From Marinobacter changyiensis (GTDB lineage: Bacteria; Pseudomonadota; Gammaproteobacteria; Pseudomonadales; Oleiphilaceae), in NCBI RefSeq assembly GCF_009193265.1, contig NZ_VZZZ01000009.1:1-56670 (forward strand): 56,670 nt of DNA, written 5' to 3'. Below are positions 1 to 8,432 of this stretch, one piece after another (within the stretch, counting starts at the first letter, position 1; every line of letters starts with the position of its first letter). The notes beneath the pieces were generated by a model. That model searched no databases, was not told where the DNA came from, and saw nothing but the letters and a program-made list of their open reading frames with translations. The translations under genes were made by a program, and so were the position numbers.

Positions 1-120
1 TTCAGCGTTGAGCTACCAGACACCACTGGAGTTTGCCGCTGGCTACCGGACTACGGGAAAAGGGTCGAAATTAACCGACATTACTAAGCAGTGAGTGGTT
101 TAGTGATTGGGGGCAGGTCA
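1..120 (+). mobile_element. Right end of an IS3-family insertion sequence
   Basis: The window opens inside an insertion sequence. A transposase C-terminus ends at 94, and 26 bases later the sequence gggggcaggtca (109-120) gives an end of the form complementary to TGACCTGCCCCC. IS3-family elements of the IS51/IS407 type end this way, with a terminal CA. The left part lies outside the window, so completeness cannot be judged. The call rests on the transposase tail plus the terminal motif. Confidence 0.55.
2..94 (+). pseudogene. C-terminal fragment of IS3-family transposase (OrfB), cut by window edge
   Basis: The frame beginning at base 2 reads SALSYQTPLEFAAGYRT and ends at TGA (92-94). The pattern 'SALxYxTPxEFA' is the usual C-terminal signature of IS3-family OrfB integrases, just after the catalytic DDE core. 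Only about 30 residues are inside the window, so whether the full gene is intact is unknown. It is entered as a fragment because the 5' end is missing here. Confidence 0.55.
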
Positions 121-224
121 GGGTATTCAGACTGGAAGCGTTCAATGCCCGATTGTCGGACTTGTTCTTGCAGTCCGCTCAGGCCGGTATAGGTCAGGGT
201 TTGTTTGTTCTGGGTAACGTACAT
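84..224 (-). CDS. Small ORF truncated by the IS end (hypothetical)
   Basis: Reading leftwards, ATG at 224 follows a strong ribosome binding site (GGAGGG seven bases upstream). The frame encodes MYVTQNKQTLTYTG and runs 46 residues to TAG at 84-86. The last residues (from about 35) are encoded by the IS terminus, so the original gene was probably longer and was cut by the insertion at base 120/121. I do not recognise the family. The strong RBS is the main argument that this was a real gene. Confidence 0.35.
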   Translation of the reverse strand: MYVTQNKQTLTYTGLSGLQEQVRQSGIERFQSEYPDLPPITKPLTA

Positions 225-672
225 GGTCTGTCCCTCCGATGATTCAGAGGTTCAGCATTGCCCATGCCGAGACCAGCGGCAACGCTGTACAAATACCCGA
301 AAAGCACCGGGTGTCTAAAATATCGGGGAAGTCCAACCTCTGATTGGTTTGGTTGTTTGGCGATTGCCTAACAGCCAGATACGCCGCCTTCCCTTCTTTC
401 AAATCCTCAAACACCAAGTCCAATTATAACTCCTTTCACAAGGACAAGTTCCTTGTTATCCACCTAAAGGAAAATCGGAACAATCGGGTTTAAAGGACTA
501 ACCTAACCTCAGCCATCCCCACCCAGATTTTGCCGATAACAACTGCATACTAAACTGGCGGAAACTCCGAATATGTTTAATTCAGCCGCTGATCGGCTCG
601 ATAACGTATTTGCACTGTGAATATCGAATTAGCTACCAAAGTTTACGCATATCGGGAGTAGCATCCGTTAGT
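225..672. other. Non-coding spacer between IS end and ABC operon
   Basis: No convincing reading frame is present. The stretch carries one copy of a repeat (310-339) that recurs inverted at 14483-14513. The rest is AT-rich with no T-run hairpin, so I cannot point to a terminator for the operon that ends at 673. Confidence 0.5.
310..339 (+). repeat. Left copy of a 30-bp imperfect inverted repeat
   Basis: Starting GGTGTC and ending AAGTCCAACCT, this copy matches the reverse complement of 14483-14513 at 26 of 31 aligned positions (four mismatches, one single-base gap). Both copies point inward. The three bases outside each copy are CCG (307-309 and 14514-14516), which could be a 3-bp target duplication but could equally be chance. 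Confidence 0.5.
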
Positions 673-1644
673 TTAACGGCGGCGGTTCGGCGGGACATCC
701 CGTTTGATGCCATTGCTACTTCTTGATTTCAAAAACGCGTGGGCCTCCCCCACGACGCCACGGCGAAAGACCAGAACGCACACCACAAAGAGGAAACCCA
801 TTACGATTGGCAGCGACTCGGCGAGAATTCCCTGAGCTAAGGAATGCTTAAACATCACTACAATTCCTGCGCCCACTAGAGGTCCAAAAATTGTACCCAC
901 CCCCCCCAGCAGTGTCATTAGAATGACTTCCCCCGAGGTATGCCAATGAACATCGGAGAGCGATGCAAGCTGGAATACGATGGATTTCAACGATCCCGCC
1001 AAACCCGCAAGTGCAGCCGACAATACGAACACAAGTAGTTTGTAGCGGCCTACATCATAGCCCAGAGAAATTGCGCGAGGCTCGTTGTCACGAACCGCCT
1101 TGAGAATCAGGCCGAAAGGTGAGTGCACAATACGCTGGATTAGCCAAAATGCGCCGATAAACAATGCAAGCACAAAGTAGTAAAGAATTAGAGGCTCGCT
1201 GAGATCTAATAGTCCAAAAAATTTTCCCCGGGGAACACCGTGCAATCCATCGTCACCTCCGGTAATACCGCTTCCCTGGACTGCTAAAAAATACACTGCC
1301 TGGGCCAGAGCCAGCGTTATCATTGCGAAATAGATACCCGAACGGCGAATAGCGATCCAACCAAAAACAAGGCCCAATAAGGCACTGCCAAGAATGCTGG
1401 CAAGCAGTCCGAATTCTATAGGCCAGCCATAGTCGCGCATTAGGATACTACTGATATAGGCAGCCATTCCGAAAAATGCAGCATGGCCGAACGACAGAAG
1501 ACCCGCATAACCAAGTAACAGGTTGAAGGCGCTGGCAAACAAAGCGAAACAAAGCAACTCCATTAAGAGAAAAGGGTACAAGACGACGGGCGCAACCATG
1601 GCTGCCAAAAACAGGATTACATAAAATACAATGGTACGGTTCAT
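673..1644 (-). CDS. LivM-type ABC transporter permease
   Basis: This is an inner-membrane permease of the branched-chain amino acid (HAAT) importer class, 323 residues, with about eight to ten hydrophobic segments. Family marks are 'NLLLGYAGLLSFGHAAFFG' near residues 41-59, 'SGIYFAMITLALAQ' near 102-115, and the cytoplasmic coupling segment 'VRDNEPRAISLGYD'. It is the last gene of a minus-strand operon and starts 12 bases after the LivH-type permease, with which it should pair. The substrate is unlikely to be leucine itself, because an acyl-CoA ligase heads the operon. The tail is unusually rich in Arg/Lys. No terminator is seen downstream. Confidence 0.85.
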   Translation of the reverse strand: MNRTIVFYVILFLAAMVAPVVLYPFLLMELLCFALFASAFNLLLGYAGLLSFGHAAFFGMAAYISSILMRDYGWPIEFGLLASILGSALLGLVFGWIAIRRSGIYFAMITLALAQAVYFLAVQGSGITGGDDGLHGVPRGKFFGLLDLSEPLILYYFVLALFIGAFWLIQRIVHSPFGLILKAVRDNEPRAISLGYDVGRYKLLVFVLSAALAGLAGSLKSIVFQLASLSDVHWHTSGEVILMTLLGGVGTIFGPLVGAGIVVMFKHSLAQGILAESLPIVMGFLFVVCVLVFRRGVVGEAHAFLKSRSSNGIKRDVPPNRRR

Positions 1645-1656
1645 CGAGCGCCCCTC

Positions 1657-2544
1657 CTACTCTGGTCGTCCAAATAGACCTGCCGGTCGCACTAGCAGGA
1701 CGATAATCATAATCATGAAGATGACTAGACCGGCTGCTTCTGAGTAGAAGACCTTAGTCAACCCCTCGATAACGCCTAAGGCTAGTCCCGTAATAACCGC
1801 ACCGAGTAAAGAGCCCATACCACCAATTACGACTACTGCAAAAACGACGATAATGAGATTTGAGCCCATATACGGACTCACACTCACAATAGGAGCTGCT
1901 AGCACACCGGCGAATGCCGAAAGCGCAACACCAAAACCGTAGGTCAGGCTCGTCATGAGGGGAACATTAATTCCGAAAGCTTGGACCATGTCAGGATTTT
2001 CGGTTCCGGCGCGCAGGTAGGCTCCAATTTTAGTGCGCTCGATAATTAACCATGTGACCAGACAGATAACTACCGATGCGATAATCACCCAGGCCCGGTA
2101 GTACGGGAGAAACATAAAACCAAGATTGATACCACCTTGTAGCTCGTCGGGCGTTGGGTATCGCTGACCCGCCACGCCAAAGAATTGAACGAGCGCCCCT
2201 TCCAAAATTAATGCTATTCCAAATGTCAGCAGCAAACCGTAGAGGTGGTCCACATGGCGGATCCTGCGTAACATAGTGCGCTCAATTAGGAGCCCAAACA
2301 AACCGACTGCTAAAGGAGCAAGAACGAGAGCAATCCAATAGTTGATGCCAAGGTACTGCAGGCCAAACCAAGCAGAGAACGCACCTAGCATGTACATTGC
2401 GCCATGGGAAAAGTTGATGATACGTAGCAGTCCAAAGATTATAGCGAGCCCGAGGCTAAGTACCGCATAAAATGAGCCATTGATCAGGCCCATGAATATC
2501 TGGGCAAACAAAAGTTGCGGTGGAAAACCGAAGATCTCGTCCAT
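1657..2544 (-). CDS. LivH-type ABC transporter permease
   Basis: 295-residue permease partner of the LivM-type protein. Typical elements are 'GLINGSFYAVLSLGLAIIFGLLRIINFSHGAMYMLG' in short order across residues 19-54, the EAA-like loop around 'RAGTENPDMVQAFGINV', and 'AVVVIGGMGSLLGAVITGL' near the C-terminus. It is separated from the upstream ATPase gene by about 130 non-coding bases, a larger gap than elsewhere in this operon, but no terminator or clear promoter is visible there. The order ligase, binding protein, two ATPases, LivH, LivM is a standard layout for carboxylate or aromatic-acid importers of this class. Confidence 0.87.
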   Translation of the reverse strand: MDEIFGFPPQLLFAQIFMGLINGSFYAVLSLGLAIIFGLLRIINFSHGAMYMLGAFSAWFGLQYLGINYWIALVLAPLAVGLFGLLIERTMLRRIRHVDHLYGLLLTFGIALILEGALVQFFGVAGQRYPTPDELQGGINLGFMFLPYYRAWVIIASVVICLVTWLIIERTKIGAYLRAGTENPDMVQAFGINVPLMTSLTYGFGVALSAFAGVLAAPIVSVSPYMGSNLIIVVFAVVVIGGMGSLLGAVITGLALGVIEGLTKVFYSEAAGLVIFMIMIIVLLVRPAGLFGRPE

Positions 2545-2675
2545 TTCTTAGTCCCCCTAATCGCTCAAGGCCGTCGCAACGCCAACATGGTGACGCCCCA
2601 CTAGTTTATGTTTACACGGCGAACCGAGTTGGCTCAGCGCGAGATCGCCATAGGTCCTGCATCACCCTCCGCTTG

Positions 2676-3431
2676 CTACACACTGAGATATGACTCCACA
2701 AGTTCATGCTTTGCCTCCATTTCCTCGGCAGCGATCTCCTCGACTACTTGCCCATGCTCAATTATGTAGTTTCGATCGGCTAGCGGTGCTGCAAAGGAAG
2801 GTTGTTCAGCAAGGATGACGGTATACCTCCGCTGTTTTAACAGGGCAATCACTTCGCTCAGGCGCTCAACGATCACTGGTGCCAGACCCTCAGTAATTTC
2901 GTCGAGGAGTAGCAGGTCGGCACCTGTGCGTAAAATACGTGCGATAGCGAGCATTTGCTGTTCTCCGCCGGATAGCCGGGTACCTTGGCTCTTGCGGCGT
3001 TCGGCGAGATTGGGGAAAAGCGAGTAAATTTCCTCAATACTCATGCCCCCGGTTCCCACTATCGGCGGCAACATAAGGTTCTCTTCAACGTTCAGGCTGG
3101 CGAAAATTGCTCGCTCTTCCGGACAAAAGGCTACACCCAGTCGGGCAATGCGATACGGTGGTAACTGCACCGTTTCCGTGCCACTAAGCAGAATCGAACC
3201 ACTACGCTTATCCACTAATCCCATAATTGCGCGCAGGGTCGTCGAGCGGCCGGCACCATTTCGTCCGAGTAAAGTAACAACATCTCCCCGCCAAACTTCT
3301 ATATTTAGACCATGCAGAATATGAGACTCACCGTAGTATGCATGGAGGTCACGTATGCACAGATGCTCTTCGGCGTTGTCGGCAATTTTCGACGAAGCCG
3401 CCGACTGAGCCTCATGCCTTGGTTGTTTCAT
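2676..3431 (-). CDS. LivF-type ABC transporter ATPase with altered Walker A
   Basis: 251 residues from ATG at 3431, which follows GGAGGA. A longer frame opens at 3602 but would run deep into the upstream ATPase gene, so it is rejected. This start overlaps the LivG-type gene by 20 bases, suggesting translational coupling. The signature 'LSGGEQQMLAIAR', the Walker B 'LLLLDEI' and the LivF tail 'GLAPVIVERLSEVI' are all intact. The Walker A loop reads GRNGAGRS (residues 56-63): the invariant phosphate-binding lysine is arginine (Arg62, codon CGC). This is abnormal for an active ATPase; the paired LivG-type subunit has a normal loop. The gene may be decaying, or the importer may run with one catalytic site. 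Confidence 0.85.
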   Translation of the reverse strand: MKQPRHEAQSAASSKIADNAEEHLCIRDLHAYYGESHILHGLNIEVWRGDVVTLLGRNGAGRSTTLRAIMGLVDKRSGSILLSGTETVQLPPYRIARLGVAFCPEERAIFASLNVEENLMLPPIVGTGGMSIEEIYSLFPNLAERRKSQGTRLSGGEQQMLAIARILRTGADLLLLDEITEGLAPVIVERLSEVIALLKQRRYTVILAEQPSFAAPLADRNYIIEHGQVVEEIAAEEMEAKHELVESYLSV

Positions 3432-4176
3432 GCCTTCCTCCAATGTACGCCGCCCGAACCTCGGGATTATTGGAGACTGTTTCGTAGTTCCCCTCAGCCA
3501 CCACAGAGCCCCGTTGGAGCACCGTAATGTGATCCGAGAGTCGAGAGACAACCGAAAGGTTATGCTCAACCATGAGCACGGTGCGGTTTGCGGAGACCGC
3601 ACGAATCAAGTCAACCACCCGGTCCACGTCTTCGCGGCCCATTCCCTGGGTCGGCTCATCTAACAACAGTAGTTCGGGATCCAATGCCAATGTTGTAACG
3701 ATTTCCAGGGAACGTTTACTCCCGTAGGGCAACTCCACGGCAACTGTCTCGGCCTGGTCCTCCAGCCCTACACTGGCGAGCAATTCCCGGGCGCGGTCGT
3801 GAAATCTGTCTAGACTCCGTCGTGAGCGCCAGAAACGAAACGTGAGACCCTCCTTGCGCTGCAGCGCAATCAAGAGGTTCTCGTGCGCAGTCAGGTGCGG
3901 AAATACGGCAGAGATTTGAAACGAACGCACGATGCCCTGGCGGGCGATGTCTGCTGGTTTGGCCGCGGTAATGTCGCGCCCCTTATAGAGGATTTCCCCC
4001 CCACTCGGCAGCAGGAACTTGGTCAGCAGATTGAATACTGTGGTTTTACCAGCTCCATTGGGACCAATGAGAGCATGAATCGTGCCACGGTGGATCTGCA
4101 AATCCACCGCGCTGACCGCAGTAAAACCTTTGAACTCCTTACTGAGGCCCCGAGTTTCCAGCAATATTTCGCTCAT
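3412..4176 (-). CDS. LivG-type ABC transporter ATPase
   Basis: 254 residues from ATG at 4176 (GGGAG upstream). An in-frame ATG at 4212 is less likely because homologues begin close to 'LLETRGLSKEFKGF'. Walker A is GPNGAGKTT with the normal lysine. The Walker B is 'ELLLLDEPTQGM' and the H-loop is 'VLMVEHNLSVV'. The signature loop reads 'LPYGSKRSLEI' where LivG proteins usually have 'LSYGQQRRLEI', a mild departure. It forms a heterodimer with the downstream LivF-type subunit, whose start lies inside this gene's last codons. Confidence 0.87.
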   Translation of the reverse strand: MSEILLETRGLSKEFKGFTAVSAVDLQIHRGTIHALIGPNGAGKTTVFNLLTKFLLPSGGEILYKGRDITAAKPADIARQGIVRSFQISAVFPHLTAHENLLIALQRKEGLTFRFWRSRRSLDRFHDRARELLASVGLEDQAETVAVELPYGSKRSLEIVTTLALDPELLLLDEPTQGMGREDVDRVVDLIRAVSANRTVLMVEHNLSVVSRLSDHITVLQRGSVVAEGNYETVSNNPEVRAAYIGGRHETTKA

Positions 4177-4279
4177 TATGGTGATCGCTCCCGAATAAGA
4201 CACAGTGCTCAAGCCGCAAAGACAGCTGATTATTCGTTGAAATCCCTGAACGGTGCTCGTCGAGCAACGACTTACCGCC

Positions 4280-5515
4280 TTACTCTGTGTCCGTCACGAG
4301 GCGGCAGTTCCCCTTTGATATTGGCTGGAAGGCATCCTCGGCTGGAATTGTCGCTATGATGTCGAAATAGTCCCACATACGTTTGGATTCCGCCGGTGTC
4401 TTGACCTGAGCAAGATACATATCGTGTACCATACGTCCATCCTCGCGAATTTGGCCGTTGGTGGCGAACATGTCATTGATCGGCATTGACTTCATCTTAG
4501 CCATAACCGCGCTTGCTTCGTCGGTGCCGGCCGCTTCAACCGCTCGAAGATAATGCAAGGTTGAAGAGTAATCCCCCGCCTGAGCATCGCTAGGCATGTT
4601 GTTGGTACGCTCGAGGAAGCGCTCCGACCACTTTCGTGTTTCGTTGGAAAAGTCCCAGTACCATGCCGTGGTTAGCATCAGGCCCTGCGCCGTTTCCAGG
4701 CCGAGTGAGTGAACATCGGATAGAAACAGAACCAAGGCAGCCACTGTCTGGTTGGAGGTAGTAATATTAAATTCGCTCGCCGTCATGATGGCGTTGATTG
4801 TATCTCCACCGGCATTAGCTAGAGCAATAACTTCAGCGCCCGACGCTTGCGCAGTCAACATTTGTGAGGTGAAGTCGCTGGTTTTGAGCGGATGGCTTAA
4901 CTTACTAAGAACTTCGCCGCCGTTGGATTCGACCACGGCTATCGCATCCCTCTCTAGATCGCGACCAAAAACGTAATCGACAGTAATGAAGGTCCACGTT
5001 TTTTTACCCTGTTCAACGAGCGCATGGGCCGTACCATTAGCCATTGCATAAGTATCGTAGACATAATGAACGGAGTTCGGGGTACACTCGTCGTTAGTAA
5101 GTTTTGTGGTGGCGGCCCCGGTCGAAATAGCGATGCGGTTACTAGCTTCAGCGCGTTGAACAACTGCAAGCGCAGTATGGGACGGACCGAGATTCCCAAT
5201 CATGTCGACTTTCCCATCACTGAACCATTCCCGCGCCAAACTCGATGCGGTATCTGCCCTGTTCTGGTGATTTGCCGAAATGACTTCAATCGGTTTGCCT
5301 AGCACCTTACCACCGAAGTCTTCAACCGCCATCTTCACAGCTTCAACGGATCCCGGGCCGTTCTGCGCTGCGTAAAGCCCTGACATGTCGGTCATAACGC
5401 CAATGCGCACGACTTCGTCGGATACATTCGCAGCTTGAGCGCCATTGGTCGCAGCCGTGATGACCGCCGTTGTCAGGATTGCACGGCCAAGTTTACTGAG
5501 CGTTATCTGGTTCAT
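4280..5515 (-). CDS. Periplasmic substrate-binding protein of Liv-type ABC importer
   Basis: 411 residues with a Sec signal peptide (basic start, hydrophobic core, 'NGAQA' cleavage region near residue 28). The mature protein begins with the type-I periplasmic binding fold pattern 'VVRIGVMTDMSGLYAAQNGPGSVEAVKMAVED' spread over residues 35-66. Later blocks 'ISANHQNRADTASSLAREW' and 'VDYVFGRDLERDA' are typical of the Peripla_BP_6 family. These proteins bind amino acids, amides, aromatic acids or short carboxylates. It lies 19 bases downstream of the ligase, which suggests that the bound ligand becomes the ligase substrate. Confidence 0.87.
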   Translation of the reverse strand: MNQITLSKLGRAILTTAVITAATNGAQAANVSDEVVRIGVMTDMSGLYAAQNGPGSVEAVKMAVEDFGGKVLGKPIEVISANHQNRADTASSLAREWFSDGKVDMIGNLGPSHTALAVVQRAEASNRIAISTGAATTKLTNDECTPNSVHYVYDTYAMANGTAHALVEQGKKTWTFITVDYVFGRDLERDAIAVVESNGGEVLSKLSHPLKTSDFTSQMLTAQASGAEVIALANAGGDTINAIMTASEFNITTSNQTVAALVLFLSDVHSLGLETAQGLMLTTAWYWDFSNETRKWSERFLERTNNMPSDAQAGDYSSTLHYLRAVEAAGTDEASAVMAKMKSMPINDMFATNGQIREDGRMVHDMYLAQVKTPAESKRMWDYFDIIATIPAEDAFQPISKGNCRLVTDTE

Positions 5516-5534
5516 TGATCGACTCCTCCGGAAT

Positions 5535-7163
5535 TTATTGTTTTACAGGCTTCTGTTTCCGCCACTGCTCGCGAATTCGCTTTTTATCGATCTTTCCTGT
5601 CGCTGTGTAGGGAAGGCTATCGGCAAACACGACGTCGTCAGGGATCCACCATTTGGCAACTTTGCCGTTAAAGTGTGCGAGAATTTGGTCAGGTTTAGCG
5701 CTCGAACCAGGTTTCAGCACTGCGACAAGTAAGGGGCGCTCGTCCCACTTGGGATGAGGCACAGCAATTACGGCAGCATCAGCGATTGAGTCATGAGATA
5801 GCGCAATATTCTCAAGCGCTATCGAGCTGATCCACTCACCCCCCGTCTTGATTACATCTTTGCTTCGATCGGTGATCTGCATGTACCCATCAGGATCAAG
5901 GGTGCCGACATCTCCCGTCATGAACCAGCCATCCTCATTTAGCGCAGGGGCATCGGAGCGGTAATACTCCCGGCAGATCCAGGGACCACGCACAACGATA
6001 TCTCCTGCAGCGCGGCCATCCCGGGGAAGCTCCTTTTGTTCTGAATCAACGATTTTCATTTCGACGCCAAAGAGAGGTCGGCCCTGCTTGGCCTGGACTG
6101 CATAACGCTGTTCCTCCCCTATATTTTCGTGCTTCGCCTTGAAGGCGTTAGTCACGCCGAGTGGGCTCGTTTCCGTCATACCCCAAACGTGACGAATCTT
6201 TATTCCATACTGCTTCTGATAAGCATGCATGAGCTTAGGCGGACATGCTGATCCGCCAACCACAATGCGTTCGAGCGTGTTGAGTTGACAGTTGTTGGCT
6301 TCTAGATGGTTCAACATCTGTTGCCATAGCGTTGGCACCGCCGCACTCATGGTGACCTGCTCTGACTCAAAGAGCGCATAAAGGCTTGCCGCATCGACCG
6401 CGGCCCCCGGAAACACCAATTTCGCTCCCACCATTGCAGCTGCACAAGGGAGACCGAAAGCATTAACGTGGAAGAACTGAATAACCGGCGCAATTACATC
6501 CTGTGAACGCAAATTCATCGCGTCCGGGAGGGATTGCGCCCAAGTATGTAGGATCGTCGATCGGTGGCTGTAAAGCACTCCTTTTGGATTGCCCGTGGTG
6601 CCGGAGGTATAAGACAGGTAAGCTCCAGCATTCTCGTCGAACCCTGGCCACTCGAAATCCTCGTCACCCTGCGCAAGAAACTGCTCGTAGCTAATAGCAG
6701 TCGGAATCAACCGGAGCGCCTCGGGGTCGTCTTCGAGAAGCACTATGTGCCGTAGCGAGGGGCAATCCGGCAATATCTGTAACAGCAGAGGCACAAAATC
6801 TAAATCGACAAAGACAGCGGCGTCCTCCGCATGCTGCATGGTGTAGCGGACCTGTTCTACGAATAGCTTTGGATTTACCGTGTGACAAACAGCACCAATG
6901 CCAGTGACCGCGTAGTAAATTTCTAGATGCCTGTGGCTCGACCAAGCCATTGTCGCAACCCGCTCGCCGGCGGAGATACCTAGCGCCAAAAGCGAGGCTG
7001 CAAGCTGGCTACTGCGGCGATGGGTATCTGACCAGGTCTGACGGTGCACTACTTCGCCATTGGCAGCAGTGGCAATTTGGACATCCCCATGGACCCGATC
7101 GGCGTGGCGAATAAGTGATGATATCTGGAGAGGCATGGTCATCATCGACGAGCCAGCTGGCAT
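5535..7163 (-). CDS. AMP-forming acyl-CoA ligase, AlkK-like (medium/long-chain fatty acid)
   Basis: 542 residues, first gene of the importer operon. ATG at 7163 is preceded by GGAGGA at good spacing. ANL-superfamily motifs are clear: the P-loop 'YTSGTTGNPKGVLYSH' at 185-200, 'GMTETSP' near 330, and the C-terminal 'TGKIDKKR' with the catalytic lysine. Blocks such as 'AVCHTVNPKLFVEQVRYTMQHAED' and 'VVGGSACP' resemble the medium-chain ligase AlkK of alkane degraders. It would activate an imported carboxylate to its CoA thioester in the cytoplasm. The exact chain length or aromatic preference cannot be read from the sequence. Confidence 0.85.
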   Translation of the reverse strand: MPAGSSMMTMPLQISSLIRHADRVHGDVQIATAANGEVVHRQTWSDTHRRSSQLAASLLALGISAGERVATMAWSSHRHLEIYYAVTGIGAVCHTVNPKLFVEQVRYTMQHAEDAAVFVDLDFVPLLLQILPDCPSLRHIVLLEDDPEALRLIPTAISYEQFLAQGDEDFEWPGFDENAGAYLSYTSGTTGNPKGVLYSHRSTILHTWAQSLPDAMNLRSQDVIAPVIQFFHVNAFGLPCAAAMVGAKLVFPGAAVDAASLYALFESEQVTMSAAVPTLWQQMLNHLEANNCQLNTLERIVVGGSACPPKLMHAYQKQYGIKIRHVWGMTETSPLGVTNAFKAKHENIGEEQRYAVQAKQGRPLFGVEMKIVDSEQKELPRDGRAAGDIVVRGPWICREYYRSDAPALNEDGWFMTGDVGTLDPDGYMQITDRSKDVIKTGGEWISSIALENIALSHDSIADAAVIAVPHPKWDERPLLVAVLKPGSSAKPDQILAHFNGKVAKWWIPDDVVFADSLPYTATGKIDKKRIREQWRKQKPVKQ

Positions 7164-7345
7164 ACGTTCCTCCGAACAAAACCAAAATATTTTGACTTCT
7201 ACTGCGCTTATAGCGGATATGTGCGCGGAGCTGGATGCCTCTCTGGAGAGTTCTTCTAAAGCTCAAAGAAGTTTAATTTTACAAGGTAAAGATAGCCGCT
7301 ATTGATCGGAAGTCAAACCACGATAGAATCAGTAGTCATCTTTTG

Positions 7346-7609
7346 TCATGAGAGCAGCAGTTCATCATGGTCAATGGCCACCAGCAGCCAGCCCTGAACC
7401 GCACCCATCTGCTCATTGTGGCTGGCGAACCTGTGGCGCTTGAGGACTGCCGCTTCGTGGGTGAGATTTTCGGTGATTGCATTGCTGGAATGACTGGCGG
7501 CTGCCGGCAGTCTAACCGGCACAAAGGCCGATGAAGCTGGTGGCCCCTGGCCCACTCGCCGGGCCGCGCTGATCCAGCGCCGGACCATGTTGGCGTTGAG
7601 GATCGACAA
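7346..7609 (-). pseudogene. Relic of IS66-family accessory gene tnpA
   Basis: The frame from 7609 reads 'LNANMVRRWISAARRVG' followed by 'AFVPVRLPAA'. IS66 TnpA proteins have the same helix-turn-helix end ('NANLVHKW') followed by a short linker and 'FVPV'. The N-terminal part of the helix-turn-helix is missing, and no tnpB or tnpC follows, so this is a fragment. The C-terminal 30 residues do not look like the family. It lies between the ligase and the recombinase in about 620 bases otherwise without a gene. Confidence 0.4.
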
Positions 7610-7726
7610 TTCTCAAAACTTCATTTACTCCAATCATTCAGCATAACGATTCACCCTTTCGATCGACTCCAACAAACGGTCGTTTTCTGGACGCTCGCCT
7701 GATCTCCTCAAAAAGCCCAATTTCCC

Positions 7727-7746
7727 ATTGTTTTATGATCAACAAT
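7727..7746. repeat. Short dyad upstream of the serine recombinase
   Basis: ATTGTT (7727-7732) and AACAAT (7741-7746) form a 6-bp inverted repeat with an 8-base spacer. A further ACAACAATC lies a few bases on. Serine resolvases often have res subsites of this kind directly upstream of their own gene, where they also repress it. The site is short and could be chance. Confidence 0.25.
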
Positions 7747-7783
7747 CACGTACAACAATCTATGGGCAGAAAAGGCACCTTTT

Positions 7784-8362
7784 ATGATCATAGGTTATGC
7801 ACGAGTCAGCACCCAAGATCAAAATCCGGATCTCCAGGTGGATGCTTTGGAGAAAGCTGGGAGCGAACAGATCTTCCAGGAAACAATAACGGGTAAGTCG
7901 CGAGAACGACCTGAACTGTCGCAGTGCCTGCGTACGTTACGAAAGGGTGACGTTTTAGTTGTCTGGAAGCTGGACCGCTTGGCCCGGTCACTTAAAGACT
8001 TGGTTGAAATTGTTCAGGACCTCCATGATCGGGAAATCGGATTTAAGTCACTAACGGAATCCATCGATACCACCAGTTCCGGCGGTCGCCTAGTGTTCCA
8101 TATTTTTGGAGCGCTGGCTGAGTTCGAGCATGATCTGATTCGGGAGCGAACCATCGCTGGGTTGAAGGCGGCCCGGGCCCGAGGTCGAAAAGGCGGCCGA
8201 AAGCCAGCCATGTCGGACTCCGACATAAGGAAGGCTGCGGCCATGTTGTCTGACTCCCAAATCACGAAGACAGGGGTTGCCGCACATTTTGGTGTTACCC
8301 GAACAACGCTAAATGCTTCGCTTCAGAGACTTGGCGAAGTTCCGCTTAATAAAATTAGATAG
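7784..8362 (+). CDS. Serine recombinase (resolvase/invertase family)
   Basis: 192 residues. The catalytic serine is in 'YARVST' (Ser9). Other marks are 'VVWKLDRLARSLKDL', 'GGRLVFHIFGALAEFEHDLIRERT' (the E-helix region), 'ARARGRKGGRKPAM', and a C-terminal helix-turn-helix ('TKTGVAAHFGVTRTTLNASLQRLG'). The length and domain order match small resolvases/invertases of the Tn3 TnpR and Hin/Pin type. It acts at a res or inversion site in DNA. It sits 70 bases upstream of a type III methyltransferase in the same direction. No Tn3-type transposase is visible, so the partner element is missing or lost. Confidence 0.88.
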   Translation: MIIGYARVSTQDQNPDLQVDALEKAGSEQIFQETITGKSRERPELSQCLRTLRKGDVLVVWKLDRLARSLKDLVEIVQDLHDREIGFKSLTESIDTTSSGGRLVFHIFGALAEFEHDLIRERTIAGLKAARARGRKGGRKPAMSDSDIRKAAAMLSDSQITKTGVAAHFGVTRTTLNASLQRLGEVPLNKIR

Positions 8363-8432
8363 GAGTTGACTAACGTGCTCCTATCTCATGGTCATCAAAC
8401 AATGTTCTTCTATTTAGGAACCAATTTAAAGT

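Noticed and set aside
331..374. Possible integron attC core sites (GTCCAAC, GCCTAAC)
   Set aside because: The core-like heptamers have no matching GTTRRRY partner at attC spacing and no integron integrase is present; the first is better explained by the inverted repeat at 310-339.
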